This document shows positions 1 through 7,285 of a stretch of 64,000 bases of DNA, in pieces. The notes under the pieces are model-generated. The model worked only from the letters and a program-made list of their open reading frames with translations, searched no databases and had not been told where the DNA came from. Made by a program: the position numbers and the translations under genes. How positions within the stretch are numbered: the stretch's first letter is position 1; every line of letters begins with the position of its first letter. Origin of the DNA: a virus; IMG/VR virus record IMGVR_UViG_3300021420_000028, positions 1 to 64,000 of that record; one strand, given 5' to 3'.

Positions 1-116
1 GCAAAGGGTTGAAGCCTGGCCAGGGTAAAGTGGTATCGGGGAGGAACGTGAATCCAGCGACCGAAGCCGCCGACTCTTGTTTTATGCCGGGCGGCGGCAA
101 AATGCAAGGGGTTAAA

Positions 117-2321
117 ATGAGCGCGATGCTAGAAGCCGCGTTAAGATACGCCGCCCTCGGCTGGTTTATTTTTCCCATCCATTCGATACGGTTCGACGGC
201 AAGTGCGGTTGCGGCAAGCCCGAATGCTGGGCGCAGCCAAAGCAGGCAGGGAAGCACCCGAGGATAAAATGGAAGGCCGGCGCGACGTGCGACGTCGAGA
301 CGGTGCGCACGTATTGGACGAAATGGCCCAATGCGGGGATCGGCTGCGCGACGGGCCCGTCCGGCCTGCTGGTCGCGGATGGCGACGCGGCGGAAGGCAT
401 TCTGGCGCTGCGCGCGGTGGCCGGGCCCCTGCCTCCCACCGCGCGCAGCCGGACGGCGCGAGGCGTGCACGTCTTCTTTCGGGGGCAGGGAGGCACGCGG
501 TCGGATCCCGATCGGAAGCTCGATACCAGAGGCGCCGGCGGGTTTGTAGTGCTGCCACCCAGCCCGCACGTCTCGGGTCACATTTACCGGTGGGAGGTCG
601 AGCCGGAAGCCAGGATCGCGGAGGCGCCCGAAGCGCTCGTGGCTTGGTCACTAGAAAAGAAGCGCCGCTTCGCCACCGTGCCGGGTACCCAGTTCGGCGA
701 AGCGGCGCCCGCGCCCAGGATAGGCGACGATGACTTTACCACTAAACTTTCAGGCGCGCTAGTCGACTGGCACGAGATCGATCAAGCGCTGCGCGCGATC
801 CCGGCCGACTGCAAGATGGACACGTGGATCCGCGTCGGCATGGCGCTGCACGCCACAGGAGACAGTGGCGCGCTAGCGCGGTGGGACCAATGGAGCTCCA
901 AGGGGGGCGACAAGTACCGCGGCCAGACCGAGACGGCGTACAAATGGACGACGTTCAAAGCGGGGGGAGGCGTAGGGCTCGGGACGCTGTTTGCGATCGC
1001 AAGGGAGCATGGTTTTAGAAGGGAGGTGATGCAATTTGACGCCGGTGCCACACACCCCGATGAGACGAGGCCCCCGCTCTTGAACGGAGCGGGGGCCGAA
1101 ACGCCTCACGGGATGAACGGGCACGCATCCGCACTGCCCGCCAGTTTCCGGGAGACGGCTATTCACTTCCCGGACGTGACGGAGGGGGGGAAGGTCAAGG
1201 CGACCTGCGCCAATGCGGTCGAAGCGATACGCGCGCTGGGCGTTACGTGCGAATTCGACCAATTCCACGAGAGATTCCGCGTGGCCGGCTACGTCATGGA
1301 CTCCTGGGCCGGCGAGCTTTCCGACGCGATGGCGCAACGCATGCGCGTACTGATCCGCGGACAATTCGGCTTCGATCCGGGCAAGCTCCACATGCGAGAT
1401 GCTCTGGAGCAGGAATGTCTGTGCAATTCGTATCATCCGATCATAAATTATTTCGAATCATTAAAATGGGACGGCGCACCAAGGGTAGACACATGGATGA
1501 TTCGCTATTTAGGCGCGCAAGACGATCCATTCAATCGGGAAGTAAGCCGGCTAAGCCTCATTGCGGCCGTGCGGCGAATTATCCAACCAGGGTGCAAATT
1601 CGACCAGATCATCACGTTTGACGCGCCAGAAGGAAAAGGGAAAAGCACGGCGATCGAGATTTTGGCTGGCCGCGAGAACTTTTCGGACCAATCCATACTG
1701 GATTCGAGCGAGGCGCGCCAACAGGAACTTTTGCAAGGGGTCTGGCTGTACGAGATAGCCGACCTGCAAGGCCATTCGAGAGCGGAGGTAGAGAAGGTGA
1801 AGGCTTTCGCAAGCCGCACCACGGACCGCGCCAGGCCCGCCTACGGCCATTTCAGGGTCGACAAGCCGCGGACATGCGTGCTGTTCGCCACCACCAACCC
1901 CAACCTGTACCTGACTTCACCAACCGGAAATAGAAGGTTCTGGCCTGTCGCAACTGGAGATATAGATTTGGAAGGGTTGCGTCGGGATCGGGACCAACTG
2001 TGGGCGGAAGCGCTCGTCAAGGAACGGGGAGCGTCACTTGTTCTGCATCCGAAATTCTGGGGGGAAGCCGCGGTCAGGCAAGAAAGCCGGCGGGAGACCG
2101 ACCCATGGGAGGACGCTTTGACAGATATCAAGGGCAAAATCATTTCGTCGCGGGACGTGCTCGAAATGATTTTGCAAATTCCGAGCGCGCAGCAAAGCCA
2201 TTGGATGACAAAAAGAGTGGCGCACGCCATGCGAAAAAATGGCTGGGAAGGCCCAAAGCTGGTTCGGGATGGCAAATTTGTATTCAGAGGCTACACGCGA
2301 GAAAAGGAACCGGATAAATGA
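117..2321 (+). CDS. Prim-Pol primase fused to VapE-type SF3 helicase
   Basis: Bifunctional replication protein: primase-polymerase plus ATP-driven helicase. In the 734-aa protein the Prim-Pol domain shows a DxD pair (D88, D90 in VADGD), a conserved His (H118) and a later LDTRG acid (D136). A PriCT-2-like segment follows at about 215-280 (EIDQALRAIP…TWIRVGMALH). The C-terminal helicase has Walker A APEGKGKST (about 503-511), Walker B WLYEIADL and the sensor-like ATTNPNLYL…TGNRRFWPV typical of VapE/DUF5906 proteins. The frame is open from position 9, but the ATG at 117 is preferred: it has AAGGGG six bases upstream and leaves the usual short lead-in to the AALGWFIFP strand. Its stop overlaps the next gene (ATGA). 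Confidence 0.9.
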   Translation: MSAMLEAALRYAALGWFIFPIHSIRFDGKCGCGKPECWAQPKQAGKHPRIKWKAGATCDVETVRTYWTKWPNAGIGCATGPSGLLVADGDAAEGILALRAVAGPLPPTARSRTARGVHVFFRGQGGTRSDPDRKLDTRGAGGFVVLPPSPHVSGHIYRWEVEPEARIAEAPEALVAWSLEKKRRFATVPGTQFGEAAPAPRIGDDDFTTKLSGALVDWHEIDQALRAIPADCKMDTWIRVGMALHATGDSGALARWDQWSSKGGDKYRGQTETAYKWTTFKAGGGVGLGTLFAIAREHGFRREVMQFDAGATHPDETRPPLLNGAGAETPHGMNGHASALPASFRETAIHFPDVTEGGKVKATCANAVEAIRALGVTCEFDQFHERFRVAGYVMDSWAGELSDAMAQRMRVLIRGQFGFDPGKLHMRDALEQECLCNSYHPIINYFESLKWDGAPRVDTWMIRYLGAQDDPFNREVSRLSLIAAVRRIIQPGCKFDQIITFDAPEGKGKSTAIEILAGRENFSDQSILDSSEARQQELLQGVWLYEIADLQGHSRAEVEKVKAFASRTTDRARPAYGHFRVDKPRTCVLFATTNPNLYLTSPTGNRRFWPVATGDIDLEGLRRDRDQLWAEALVKERGASLVLHPKFWGEAAVRQESRRETDPWEDALTDIKGKIISSRDVLEMILQIPSAQQSHWMTKRVAHAMRKNGWEGPKLVRDGKFVFRGYTREKEPDK

Positions 2322-2653
2322 AAAAGGTAGAAAGTTACCTGCTGACAATGGAACTGACAGTCGGATTGACGCTGCACAGCTTCGTAATGACCAGCGATAT
2401 CAAAGACTTGGAAGAGATCATAACCGCCATGCGCGTCAAATCCGAGGAGTTGGCGGCAAAGTTGGGAGGCGTAACGGTGCCGATCACCCTCCAAACGACG
2501 CTCGGAGACGCCGCGAGCGAGGTCGTGGGCTACTTGTTCGAGCATGCTCCAGAGACGAGAGAAGTCATTAAAAACGCTAAGGAATTTCACTTCACCATGT
2601 GGGCCATGATGACCGCCGATCCGGCGAACGAAAGGCTCATGGCACTACACTGA
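2318..2653 (+). CDS. Unknown small protein coupled to primase-helicase
   Basis: 111 aa, starting in an ATGA overlap with the primase-helicase stop, so translation is probably coupled. I do not recognise a family. The protein looks mostly alpha-helical and mildly acidic, with no cysteine cluster and no membrane segment. The position suggests a replication accessory role, which is inference only. It is the last rightward gene before the repeat-rich intergenic block. Confidence 0.7.
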   Translation: MKKVESYLLTMELTVGLTLHSFVMTSDIKDLEEIITAMRVKSEELAAKLGGVTVPITLQTTLGDAASEVVGYLFEHAPETREVIKNAKEFHFTMWAMMTADPANERLMALH

Positions 2654-2660
2654 AAACGCT

Positions 2661-2868
2661 GTAACGGGTAACGGTGTAACCGCTGATTCCCATAGAGCTG
2701 TAGGAATCGGGAGCGTATTATTAAAGGCGTATATATGGGTGGTGGGAGTGGTGGTTGGTTATTACTACTCTACTCCAATATAAGTTACACCAGTTACACC
2801 AGTTACCACATTGGAATTGAAAGCGAATTTTTGTAACGGTGGCGTTACAAAAAATCCTTATCCGTTAC
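2661..2868. repeat. GTAAC/GTTAC iteron-like cluster; replication origin candidate
   Basis: Nine GTAAC or GTTAC pentamers lie in about 210 bases: GTAAC at 2661, 2668, 2676 and 2833, and GTTAC at 2784, 2793, 2802, 2844 and 2864. The three at 2784-2806 are spaced exactly 9 bp apart (AGTTACACC units), while the first three run in the opposite orientation (GGTGTAAC). Between them is an AT-rich, poly-purine/T stretch (about 2720-2780) with no convincing ORF. The block directly follows the primase-helicase operon. Iteron-like repeats plus AT-rich DNA beside a replication initiator suggest an origin or a regulator-binding array; this is inferred. Confidence 0.5.
2828..2853. other. Perfect 11-bp hairpin containing two GTTAC motifs
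   Basis: TTTTTGTAACG (2828-2838), a 4-nt loop, then CGTTACAAAAA (2843-2853). The arms are perfect. A run of T lies on the left and of A on the right, so on neither strand does a U-tract follow the stem. A protein-binding or origin palindrome therefore fits better than an intrinsic terminator. Confidence 0.5.
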
Positions 2869-2884
2869 GCCAGTGACCAGTCGA

Positions 2885-3079
2885 TCAAAAAATAATTTCT
2901 CTGTCGTCCTCTTGTTGTGTAATCAGGATGCGTGGCTTGTGGTCGGGATTGTCATCTTTTTTCTCTGGTTTTCCAAAGTCGCGCTCGTACTTCATTTCAC
3001 ACACCGCGTCCTTGACGCGCTGCGAGTGCATCAAGCAGTCCGCCATGGCCAGAAGCAATTCCAGTTGAGCCTTGGTCAT
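2885..3079 (-). CDS. Small leftward protein of unknown function
   Basis: 64 aa on the minus strand. AGGGAGG (3085-3091 on the plus strand, read in reverse) lies about 5 nt before the ATG, a near-perfect Shine-Dalgarno site, which is why this frame is preferred over the overlapping rightward frame. The N-terminal half is helical (TKAQLELLLAMADCLMHS); the C-terminal half is charged (Glu/Lys/Asp). Family not recognised. It is divergent from the DUF932 gene and the region between carries a palindrome and a promoter-like sequence, so it could be an early or regulatory protein. Confidence 0.55.
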   Translation of the reverse strand: MTKAQLELLLAMADCLMHSQRVKDAVCEMKYERDFGKPEKKDDNPDHKPRILITQQEDDREIIF

Positions 3080-3146
3080 GCAAGCCTCCCTTCATTTGCT
3101 GCGTCAAAAGATAGCAAAATCCGAAAGCGTTTAATAATCACGAAAT

Positions 3147-3161
3147 ATTTCAGCCTGAAAT
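3147..3161. promoter_or_regulatory. 15-bp palindrome, operator candidate
   Basis: ATTTCAG-C-CTGAAAT, perfect 7-bp arms around one base, between the divergent genes at 3079 (leftward) and 3266 (rightward). Placement in a divergent intergenic region suggests a repressor or activator site; the binding protein is not known. Confidence 0.4.
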
Positions 3162-3194
3162 AATCGATCAAAACGGTAACATGGCAAAATCCGT

Positions 3195-3222
3195 TTGACT
3201 CCCGTTTTAAATCGTGTTTAAT
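3195..3222 (+). promoter_or_regulatory. Sigma70-type promoter for the DUF932 gene
   Basis: TTGACT (3195-3200) and TTTAAT (3217-3222) are separated by 16 bp, each matching five of six consensus bases. The site lies about 45 bases upstream of the DUF932 start, in an AT-rich stretch. A GTTTAATAAT element occurs here and again near 3129. Confidence 0.55.
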
Positions 3223-3265
3223 AATTGTTGCGCCGATCAAGGCGCTTTCGGAAGGATTAAATCAG

Positions 3266-4321
3266 ATGGCACACGAAATCGACATGACCAACGGCCGCGC
3301 GAATATCGCCTTCATGGGGAATCGCAATGACGTGTGGCACCGCTTGGGGCAAGAGATGAAAGAGGGGATGACGATTGAGCAATGGGCCAAGGCCGCAGGC
3401 CTCGATTGGACTGCGGTCAAGGTTCCTGCGCTCCTGGACCTTTCCGGCGCGTCCTGGGACCATCTCAGGCCTGCCGCGGGCACTTACAACAGCACACCGC
3501 TGGCACGCGACCGCGCTTTCATGGTGCGGTCGGACACGGGGAGCATGCTGGGCGACAATTGCGTGACTGACGTGTACCAAGCGGTGCAGCCTGCCGAGCT
3601 CCTCGCATGGTTCGATCAGTACATTGCGGTTGACGATCGTTTCGCGCTGGACGTGGCCGGCTCGCTGAAAGGCGGTTCGGTCATCTGGGCAACGGCGACC
3701 TGGAAAGAGCCGCTCGTGGTGGCCGGTGATGCGCACACCGCTCGTGTGCTCATGTCGACCACGTTTGATGGTTCTGGCGCGACGATCAACCAAATGACCA
3801 CGACGCGAGTCGTGTGCAACAATACGCTGCGGTGTGCGCACAGCGACAAGCATAACGCGGTGGTGCGGACTCGGCACAATACGAAATTCGACGCCAAGGC
3901 CGTCGGCGCCGAGCTCGCTGGTCTTGCGCAGTCGATCGCTCAGTTCAAGAAGGTTGGCGACGCCATGGCACAGGTGACCATGACGGCCGGGGATGTTTCC
4001 GCTTTCTTCAAGGCTTGTTTGGATATCAAGCCTGAAGAAAAGCAGGAAGATATCAGCACGCGGAAAATGAATCAGTTCCGCGCCATTTCGCAAGCGTTCA
4101 ACACGACGCGGCGCGAACGTGACGCCAGGCAGGGCGACGTAATCGACGTGTGGACGGCTTTGCAGGCCGTGACCAGGTACGTCGATCACGAGCGCGTTTC
4201 GATCAATGGCGACCACGGCGAGAAGCAATTCACGTCTGCCAATTTTGGGTCGGGCGACGCGTTGAAGGGCAAGGCAATGAATCTGCTGATGCCGCGTGTT
4301 GCGGAGCTGGTTGCAGCCTAG
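3266..4321 (+). CDS. DUF932 family phage/plasmid-like protein
   Basis: 351 aa. The start region (MAHEIDM…GRANIAFMGNRNDVWHRLGQEM) and internal VDDRFALDVAGSLKGGSVIW and TRVVCNNTLRCAH segments fit the DUF932/TIGR03299 'phage/plasmid-like' family, which is widespread on phages and plasmids with no settled biochemical role. GGAAGGA about 9 nt upstream supports this ATG. Monocistronic behind its own promoter-like sequence. The length is normal for the family and no truncation is seen. Confidence 0.85.
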   Translation: MAHEIDMTNGRANIAFMGNRNDVWHRLGQEMKEGMTIEQWAKAAGLDWTAVKVPALLDLSGASWDHLRPAAGTYNSTPLARDRAFMVRSDTGSMLGDNCVTDVYQAVQPAELLAWFDQYIAVDDRFALDVAGSLKGGSVIWATATWKEPLVVAGDAHTARVLMSTTFDGSGATINQMTTTRVVCNNTLRCAHSDKHNAVVRTRHNTKFDAKAVGAELAGLAQSIAQFKKVGDAMAQVTMTAGDVSAFFKACLDIKPEEKQEDISTRKMNQFRAISQAFNTTRRERDARQGDVIDVWTALQAVTRYVDHERVSINGDHGEKQFTSANFGSGDALKGKAMNLLMPRVAELVAA

Positions 4322-4393
4322 TCCGTTGCGGTCAGCGCCCGTGTGCGACGGGCGCACTCCGCAGCGATCTTGCTGCATGCACGGGGATTAATC

Positions 4394-4696
4394 ATGAATT
4401 GGGGAAATCTGACTCGCGTATTGCTCGATTCGCCTTGGCTGGAGCAATCGGACGATTTGTCGACTCCCGAGGGGATGATTGCAACGGCCGTTGCAATCCT
4501 GGATCGGATGAAAAACGGGGAGGTGCTGCGCACCGTATCGTGGCGCCCGATGCGCTTGATCGATGCGCCGGTTTATGTGCCGCCGCCTGTTGCCGCGAAG
4601 CATGAGGGGCCGATCGGCGGGGCGACTGTGACGCGGCCTAGCGCACCCCCTCGGTCACCAAGCCCTGCGCCGGCCTATGCCGAGATTGAGTTTTAA
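4394..4696 (+). CDS. Small Pro-rich C-terminal protein, unknown
   Basis: 100 aa from the ATG at 4394, preceded by GGGG about 7 nt away; an in-frame ATG at 4343 has no good ribosome site. The N-terminal part looks helical (WGNLTRVLLDSPWLEQ…IATAVAILDRMKNG). The last 40 residues are Pro/Ala-rich and probably unstructured. Family not recognised. It follows DUF932 by about 70 bases and is followed by a clear intrinsic terminator, so it probably ends that operon. Confidence 0.65.
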   Translation: MNWGNLTRVLLDSPWLEQSDDLSTPEGMIATAVAILDRMKNGEVLRTVSWRPMRLIDAPVYVPPPVAAKHEGPIGGATVTRPSAPPRSPSPAPAYAEIEF

Positions 4697-4702
4697 TCGT
4701 TC

Positions 4703-4731
4703 AAGAGCGGCCAATGCAGCCGCTCTTTTTT
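4703..4731 (+). terminator. Intrinsic terminator after the DUF932 operon
   Basis: AAGAGCGGC (4703-4711), a 7-nt loop, GCCGCTCTT (4719-4727) running into a T-tract to 4731. A perfect 9-bp GC-rich stem followed by Ts is a textbook rightward terminator, just 7 bases after the stop of the preceding gene. Confidence 0.8.
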
Positions 4732-4804
4732 CTTGACGAACGCGCCGAAGTCGCAAGCGCACCGTGCGGCTCTTGCAGCGGGACGACGGTTTTGTTTGCG
4801 AGTG

Positions 4805-4906
4805 CTAAGCGCTTTTCTCGGGGTCGCGTTCAAGGGCCAGCAATTCGCCGGCCCTTTTCTTTTCGCGTTCCTCCGCTTGACGGGCGTTCCAGCGGCTGAG
4901 CGGCAC
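4805..4906 (-). pseudogene. Possible remnant related to the 5540-5947 gene
   Basis: A 33-codon minus-strand frame from a GTG contains WNARQAEEREKKRAG, closely resembling WRAKQAEEREAKKKA at the C-terminus of the leftward gene at 5540-5947. The DNA shares the 16-mer CGCGTTCCTCCGCTTG (plus strand) at both places. No ribosome site is obvious. It is read as a truncated duplicate of that gene's 3' end; it could also be chance. Confidence 0.25.
4832..4860 (+). terminator. Second terminator-like hairpin
   Basis: AAGGGCC (4832-4838) pairs with GGCCCTT (4850-4856), followed by a TTTTCT tract. It is weaker than the one at 4703 because of the 11-nt loop. The same DNA also encodes, on the minus strand, the remnant-like frame at 4805-4906, so the hairpin may be coincidental. 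Confidence 0.4.
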
Positions 4907-4956
4907 CCCGCTCGCCTGGTCCGGGACGAGACGGTCGATCCTTGCAGGGGCGCATA

Positions 4957-5103
4957 ATGAGCGAAGAAGACAAGCGAATTTTACTAGGATTGGGTAAAAA
5001 GCGCTCTTTCACGTCAATATGGGATATTCGCAGAAGCAAAAGACGACGTTTGGTTAAACGTGTTACCAAGAAACGCAAAAGAAAAAAATGGTCACTGTTT
5101 TAA
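4957..5103 (+). CDS. 48-aa Arg/Lys-rich mini-protein
   Basis: A short ORF with AGGGG six nt upstream of the ATG. The sequence starts acidic (MSEEDKRILLGLGKKRS) and becomes extremely basic in the last 25 residues (RRSKRRRLVKRV and KKRKRKK), suggesting nucleic-acid binding. The three bases 5101-5103 are the stop, and it overlaps the 3' end of the leftward gene ending at 5092. No family recognised. Similar tiny basic proteins occur at 12760 and 50494. Confidence 0.5.
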   Translation: MSEEDKRILLGLGKKRSFTSIWDIRRSKRRRLVKRVTKKRKRKKWSLF

Positions 5104-5301
5104 TATGAATTTTAGATTTATATCATCGTGTCGTGTCGGCAAATTAGCATGGTGGCGTTTTGTTATTGTTATTTCTGTTATACTTCTCTCTCGCATCAAA
5201 ATATATGCCGCTTGTTCGATACTTTCTGCAAAGACTACGCTGTTGCCAGTGCTGATATGTTTCGGTCCTTTATAAACAAAGGATAAATGAAAGCGTTGCA
5301 T
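5092..5301 (-). CDS. Small leftward protein, unknown
   Basis: 69 aa. The pattern suggests a small alpha/beta fold: FHLSFVYKG strand, SIEQAAYILMRE helix, ITEITITK strand. The ribosome site is weak (GGAAAA about 7 nt before the ATG). It lies last in the apparent leftward trio 5947>5540, 5465>5367, 5301>5092. No family recognised. The opposite strand has a comparably long frame with more rare-looking composition, so strand choice is moderately certain. Confidence 0.45.
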   Translation of the reverse strand: MQRFHLSFVYKGPKHISTGNSVVFAESIEQAAYILMRERSITEITITKRHHANLPTRHDDINLKFILKQ

Positions 5302-5366
5302 TTGATGTTTTCCAATCTTAAAGGCGTTGGCTGTATTTTGGATTGTGTCGCCTTAGTAACGTCTTT

Positions 5367-5465
5367 TCATACTGCCCAAAACCACAGCCCGCGGTGATCA
5401 AGCCAATAACTGTATTCAGGGTAATATAGCGCGTGCATAACCCAGTCAATTGGGGGATATGGCAT
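5367..5465 (-). CDS. 32-aa aromatic-rich peptide
   Basis: A tiny ORF on the minus strand with GGAGAG six nt before the ATG. The peptide is unusually rich in Trp, Tyr and Pro (starts MPYPPIDWVMHALYYPEY, ends LWFWAV) and has almost no charged residues. It sits between the regulator-like gene (5540-5947) and the 5092-5301 gene. Function unknown. The good ribosome site and non-random composition argue for a real product. Confidence 0.45.
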   Translation of the reverse strand: MPYPPIDWVMHALYYPEYSYWLDHRGLWFWAV

Positions 5466-5539
5466 TTTAGCTCTCCAAGGTTATGCCCGTTTCAAGGGCG
5501 ATGCTGGGATGATTTCGCCTGTAAGGTTTTGCGCCTGTC

Positions 5540-5947
5540 CTAGGGAATAGGGGCCTTTTTCTTTGCCTCGCGTTCCTCCGCTTGCTTGGCGCGCCACGCG
5601 TGCAGCTGAGCTGTGCCGCGGATCGCTGGCCCCGGTCCGCGTTTAGCGAGCGAGCGCGCCACGCTTTTGAACGTCGTAGCGCGCCGCTCTAATTCATGCC
5701 GAATCATTTCCGACGCCCAATCGGGCGGGATGCGATGACCGTAGCGCCAATTGCGAATTGCCGCGTATTGCGCGCGATGTTCGAAGAAATTAACGAGTTT
5801 GTCGCGGGTGTAGGGCGGCTCGATTAGGAGCACCATTGCGCGCCAGAAAGGCGATGCTTCCGTCTTGCCCGGGAGCGAATCGCGGTGCTCTAGAGGCCTG
5901 CTATCGCGCGCGGCAAGGGCAAATTCCGATTGTCGGTCAAGCGTCAT
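5540..5947 (-). CDS. Regulator-like leftward protein (HTH-like segment)
   Basis: 135 aa; AGGA seven nt before the ATG. The middle segment FFEHRAQYAAIRNWRYGHRIP resembles the recognition part of small phage Cro/YdaS-like helix-turn-helix proteins, followed by a second helical stretch and a basic, Ala/Lys-rich tail (WRAKQAEEREAKKKAP). It is the first gene of a leftward set and is transcribed away from a perfect palindrome at 6064-6089, the arrangement expected for an autoregulated repressor. The HTH assignment is by resemblance only. Confidence 0.55.
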   Translation of the reverse strand: MTLDRQSEFALAARDSRPLEHRDSLPGKTEASPFWRAMVLLIEPPYTRDKLVNFFEHRAQYAAIRNWRYGHRIPPDWASEMIRHELERRATTFKSVARSLAKRGPGPAIRGTAQLHAWRAKQAEEREAKKKAPIP

Positions 5948-6063
5948 TTTCGCATCCTACTGCGAGCCGTCTCCCAGCGCACCTCCCCTCTCGACCAAGC
6001 GCCGCTCGACCGGCGAATCGCTTCTCAAACCTCAGATCGGTTGCACCGCGCGCACTACAACCG

Positions 6064-6089
6064 CATTTCTCAGTTACAATTGAGAAATG
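6064..6089. promoter_or_regulatory. Palindromic operator candidate (9-bp arms, 8-bp spacer)
   Basis: CATTTCTCA (6064-6072), GTTACAAT, TGAGAAATG (6081-6089): perfect arms. It is located about 120 bases upstream of the leftward regulator-like gene and about 150 bases upstream of the first rightward frame of the accessory region. It is a good candidate operator for the 5540-5947 product. The 5948-6235 stretch otherwise holds no convincing gene; a 24-codon frame beginning at 6087 has no ribosome site. Confidence 0.5.
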
Positions 6090-6235
6090 AAGCGGGCAAA
6101 TTCCCCAATCATTACAACGAAACGCCTCGCGAGCGACGCGCGATGCGGGGCGCGGAGGTAATAAGGTGTGCTTGCCGACCATGCACTACTGACCGTTCGG
6201 TAACTTAGGTCAGCGGTAATAGGGTAAGTGCGACA

Positions 6236-6496
6236 ATGCGACAAAATGTAGCTGCACAACCGTCACTACTTCAACCATTGCGCGAGTGGATGGACCAATG
6301 CAAGAGGAGTTTCGAGGCACCTCACCCTCCCGGCGGGGCCAAATTTTTCCAAAAATTTGCGTCCCCTCTCATTTCGTGCTTATCATTCCTCACCATGCCC
6401 GCCCTCTGGAACCTCTACGCACATCTCATCGCCGACGCCCAGATCGCGGTAATTCTCGGCGTCACCGCTCACGCCTTGTGCGAGGCATGGGGGTGA
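6236..6496 (+). CDS. Short hydrophobic-ended protein, uncertain
   Basis: 86 codons ending one base before the GcrA-like gene. AGGGTAAG precedes the ATG by about 8 nt. The C-terminal 40 residues are hydrophobic (LISCLSFLTMPALWNLYAHLIADAQIAVILGVTAHALCEAW) in part, so a membrane segment is possible. An internal ATG at 6395 would leave a 33-aa hydrophobic peptide. Composition of the first half is unconvincing; no family recognised. Confidence 0.35.
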   Translation: MRQNVAAQPSLLQPLREWMDQCKRSFEAPHPPGGAKFFQKFASPLISCLSFLTMPALWNLYAHLIADAQIAVILGVTAHALCEAWG

Positions 6497-6497
6497 A

Positions 6498-6977
6498 ATG
6501 CCAACCGTAAATTACGACTGGACCCCCGACCGCGTCGAGAAACTCAAGTCGCTCTTCGCCGACGGCCTGTCTTTCTCCCAGATAGCCTCCGAGCTCGCGC
6601 TGACCCGCTCCGCGATCATGGGCAAGGCGCAGCGTCTTGGTTTGCAGCGCGCGGTCCACCCGCGCCTCGGCGGGCGCTTCCCTCGCAAGGATCCTCGCAT
6701 CAAGAACCCCGGCGCCCAGAACCGCTCGCGCATCTCCAGGATTGTCGACGGACCTGTTGTCAACCCGCAAGGCAATCCGCCCGACGATCCCGCCGACCAG
6801 GACATCCCCAAGCGGCAGCGCAAGACGATCTTCACGGTTGGTCGCGAGCACTGTAAATTCGGAATTGGCGATCCGCGCGAGAAAGGCTTTTTCTTTTGCG
6901 GCGCCATCAGGCAATTCCCGCTTCCCTACTGCGCGGCGCACGCGCGGGTATGCTTCCGCCCCGCCAGGGGCACTTGA
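6498..6977 (+). CDS. gcrA: GcrA-like cell-cycle regulator
   Basis: 159 aa. The N-terminus YDWTPDRVEKLKSLFADGLS… SQIASELALTRSAIMGKAQRLGL is the GcrA DNA-binding helix-turn-helix. The C-terminus EHCKFGIGDPREKGFFFCG… YCAAHARVCF matches the conserved GcrA C-terminal Cys/His region that binds sigma70. In alphaproteobacteria GcrA, with CcrM methylation of GAnTC sites, activates S-phase genes, so a phage copy could redirect host transcription. GGGGGTGA overlaps the start region and gives the ribosome site. Normal length for the family (about 170 aa). The stop TGA lies inside a TTGACA promoter-like hexamer. Confidence 0.85.
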   Translation: MPTVNYDWTPDRVEKLKSLFADGLSFSQIASELALTRSAIMGKAQRLGLQRAVHPRLGGRFPRKDPRIKNPGAQNRSRISRIVDGPVVNPQGNPPDDPADQDIPKRQRKTIFTVGREHCKFGIGDPREKGFFFCGAIRQFPLPYCAAHARVCFRPARGT

Positions 6978-7001
6978 CACGATGTAGTGAACTGCACTAC
7001 G
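6974..7001 (+). promoter_or_regulatory. TTGACA plus TGTAGTG-N5-CACTACG palindrome (site 1)
   Basis: TTGACA at 6974-6979 overlaps the GcrA stop. TGTAGTG (6983-6989), AACTG, CACTACG (6995-7001) follows, one base short of perfect. A -10 is not clear: CACTAC lies at 15-bp spacing and CTACGT at 17. It lies upstream of the HiPIP-like gene at 7094. Same palindrome as at 12730, 18138 and 32840. Confidence 0.6.
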
Positions 7002-7093
7002 TTCCTTCTCGGCGACCTCCAAGGCGCCAGGAGGCGGACGCTTCACACCCCGGTGCCTCCCGCGGCGTCCGCCTCTTTTATCCGGGAGTCCTG

Positions 7094-7285
7094 ATGCCCA
7101 AGCAAGCCAAGGTCGACGTCAGCTACACGCCGAAGGCAAAGAATACGTCGGAGCAGTGCCAGTGGTGCGCGCACTTTTTCTCGTTGCCGTCGGCCTCTAC
7201 CGGAACCGGGCATCGCTGTACGAAAGTTGAAGGTTCGATCGAGCCGCAAGGCTGGTGCAAATTGTTCAGGGCTGATTCTCAATGA
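7094..7285 (+). CDS. HiPIP-like four-cysteine protein
   Basis: 63 aa, start ATG at 7094 after GGGAG. The cysteines are C22-x2-C25-x16-C42-x12-C55, ending in GWCKLF. High-potential iron-sulfur proteins use C-x2-C-x(14-16)-C-x(about 13)-C with a GWC…-type ending, so this is a good candidate for a small [4Fe-4S] protein. A structural zinc site is the alternative. No signal peptide is seen, unlike typical periplasmic HiPIPs. It is the first gene behind palindrome site 1. Confidence 0.6.
   Translation: MPKQAKVDVSYTPKAKNTSEQCQWCAHFFSLPSASTGTGHRCTKVEGSIEPQGWCKLFRADSQ

Noticed and set aside
2828-2853. Hairpin as an intrinsic terminator
   Set aside because: T-run is before and A-run after the stem on each strand, so no U-tract would follow.
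2873-3163. 96-codon rightward frame opposite the 64-aa leftward gene
   Set aside because: No ribosome site, hydrophobic/random composition; the leftward frame has AGGGAGG at correct spacing.
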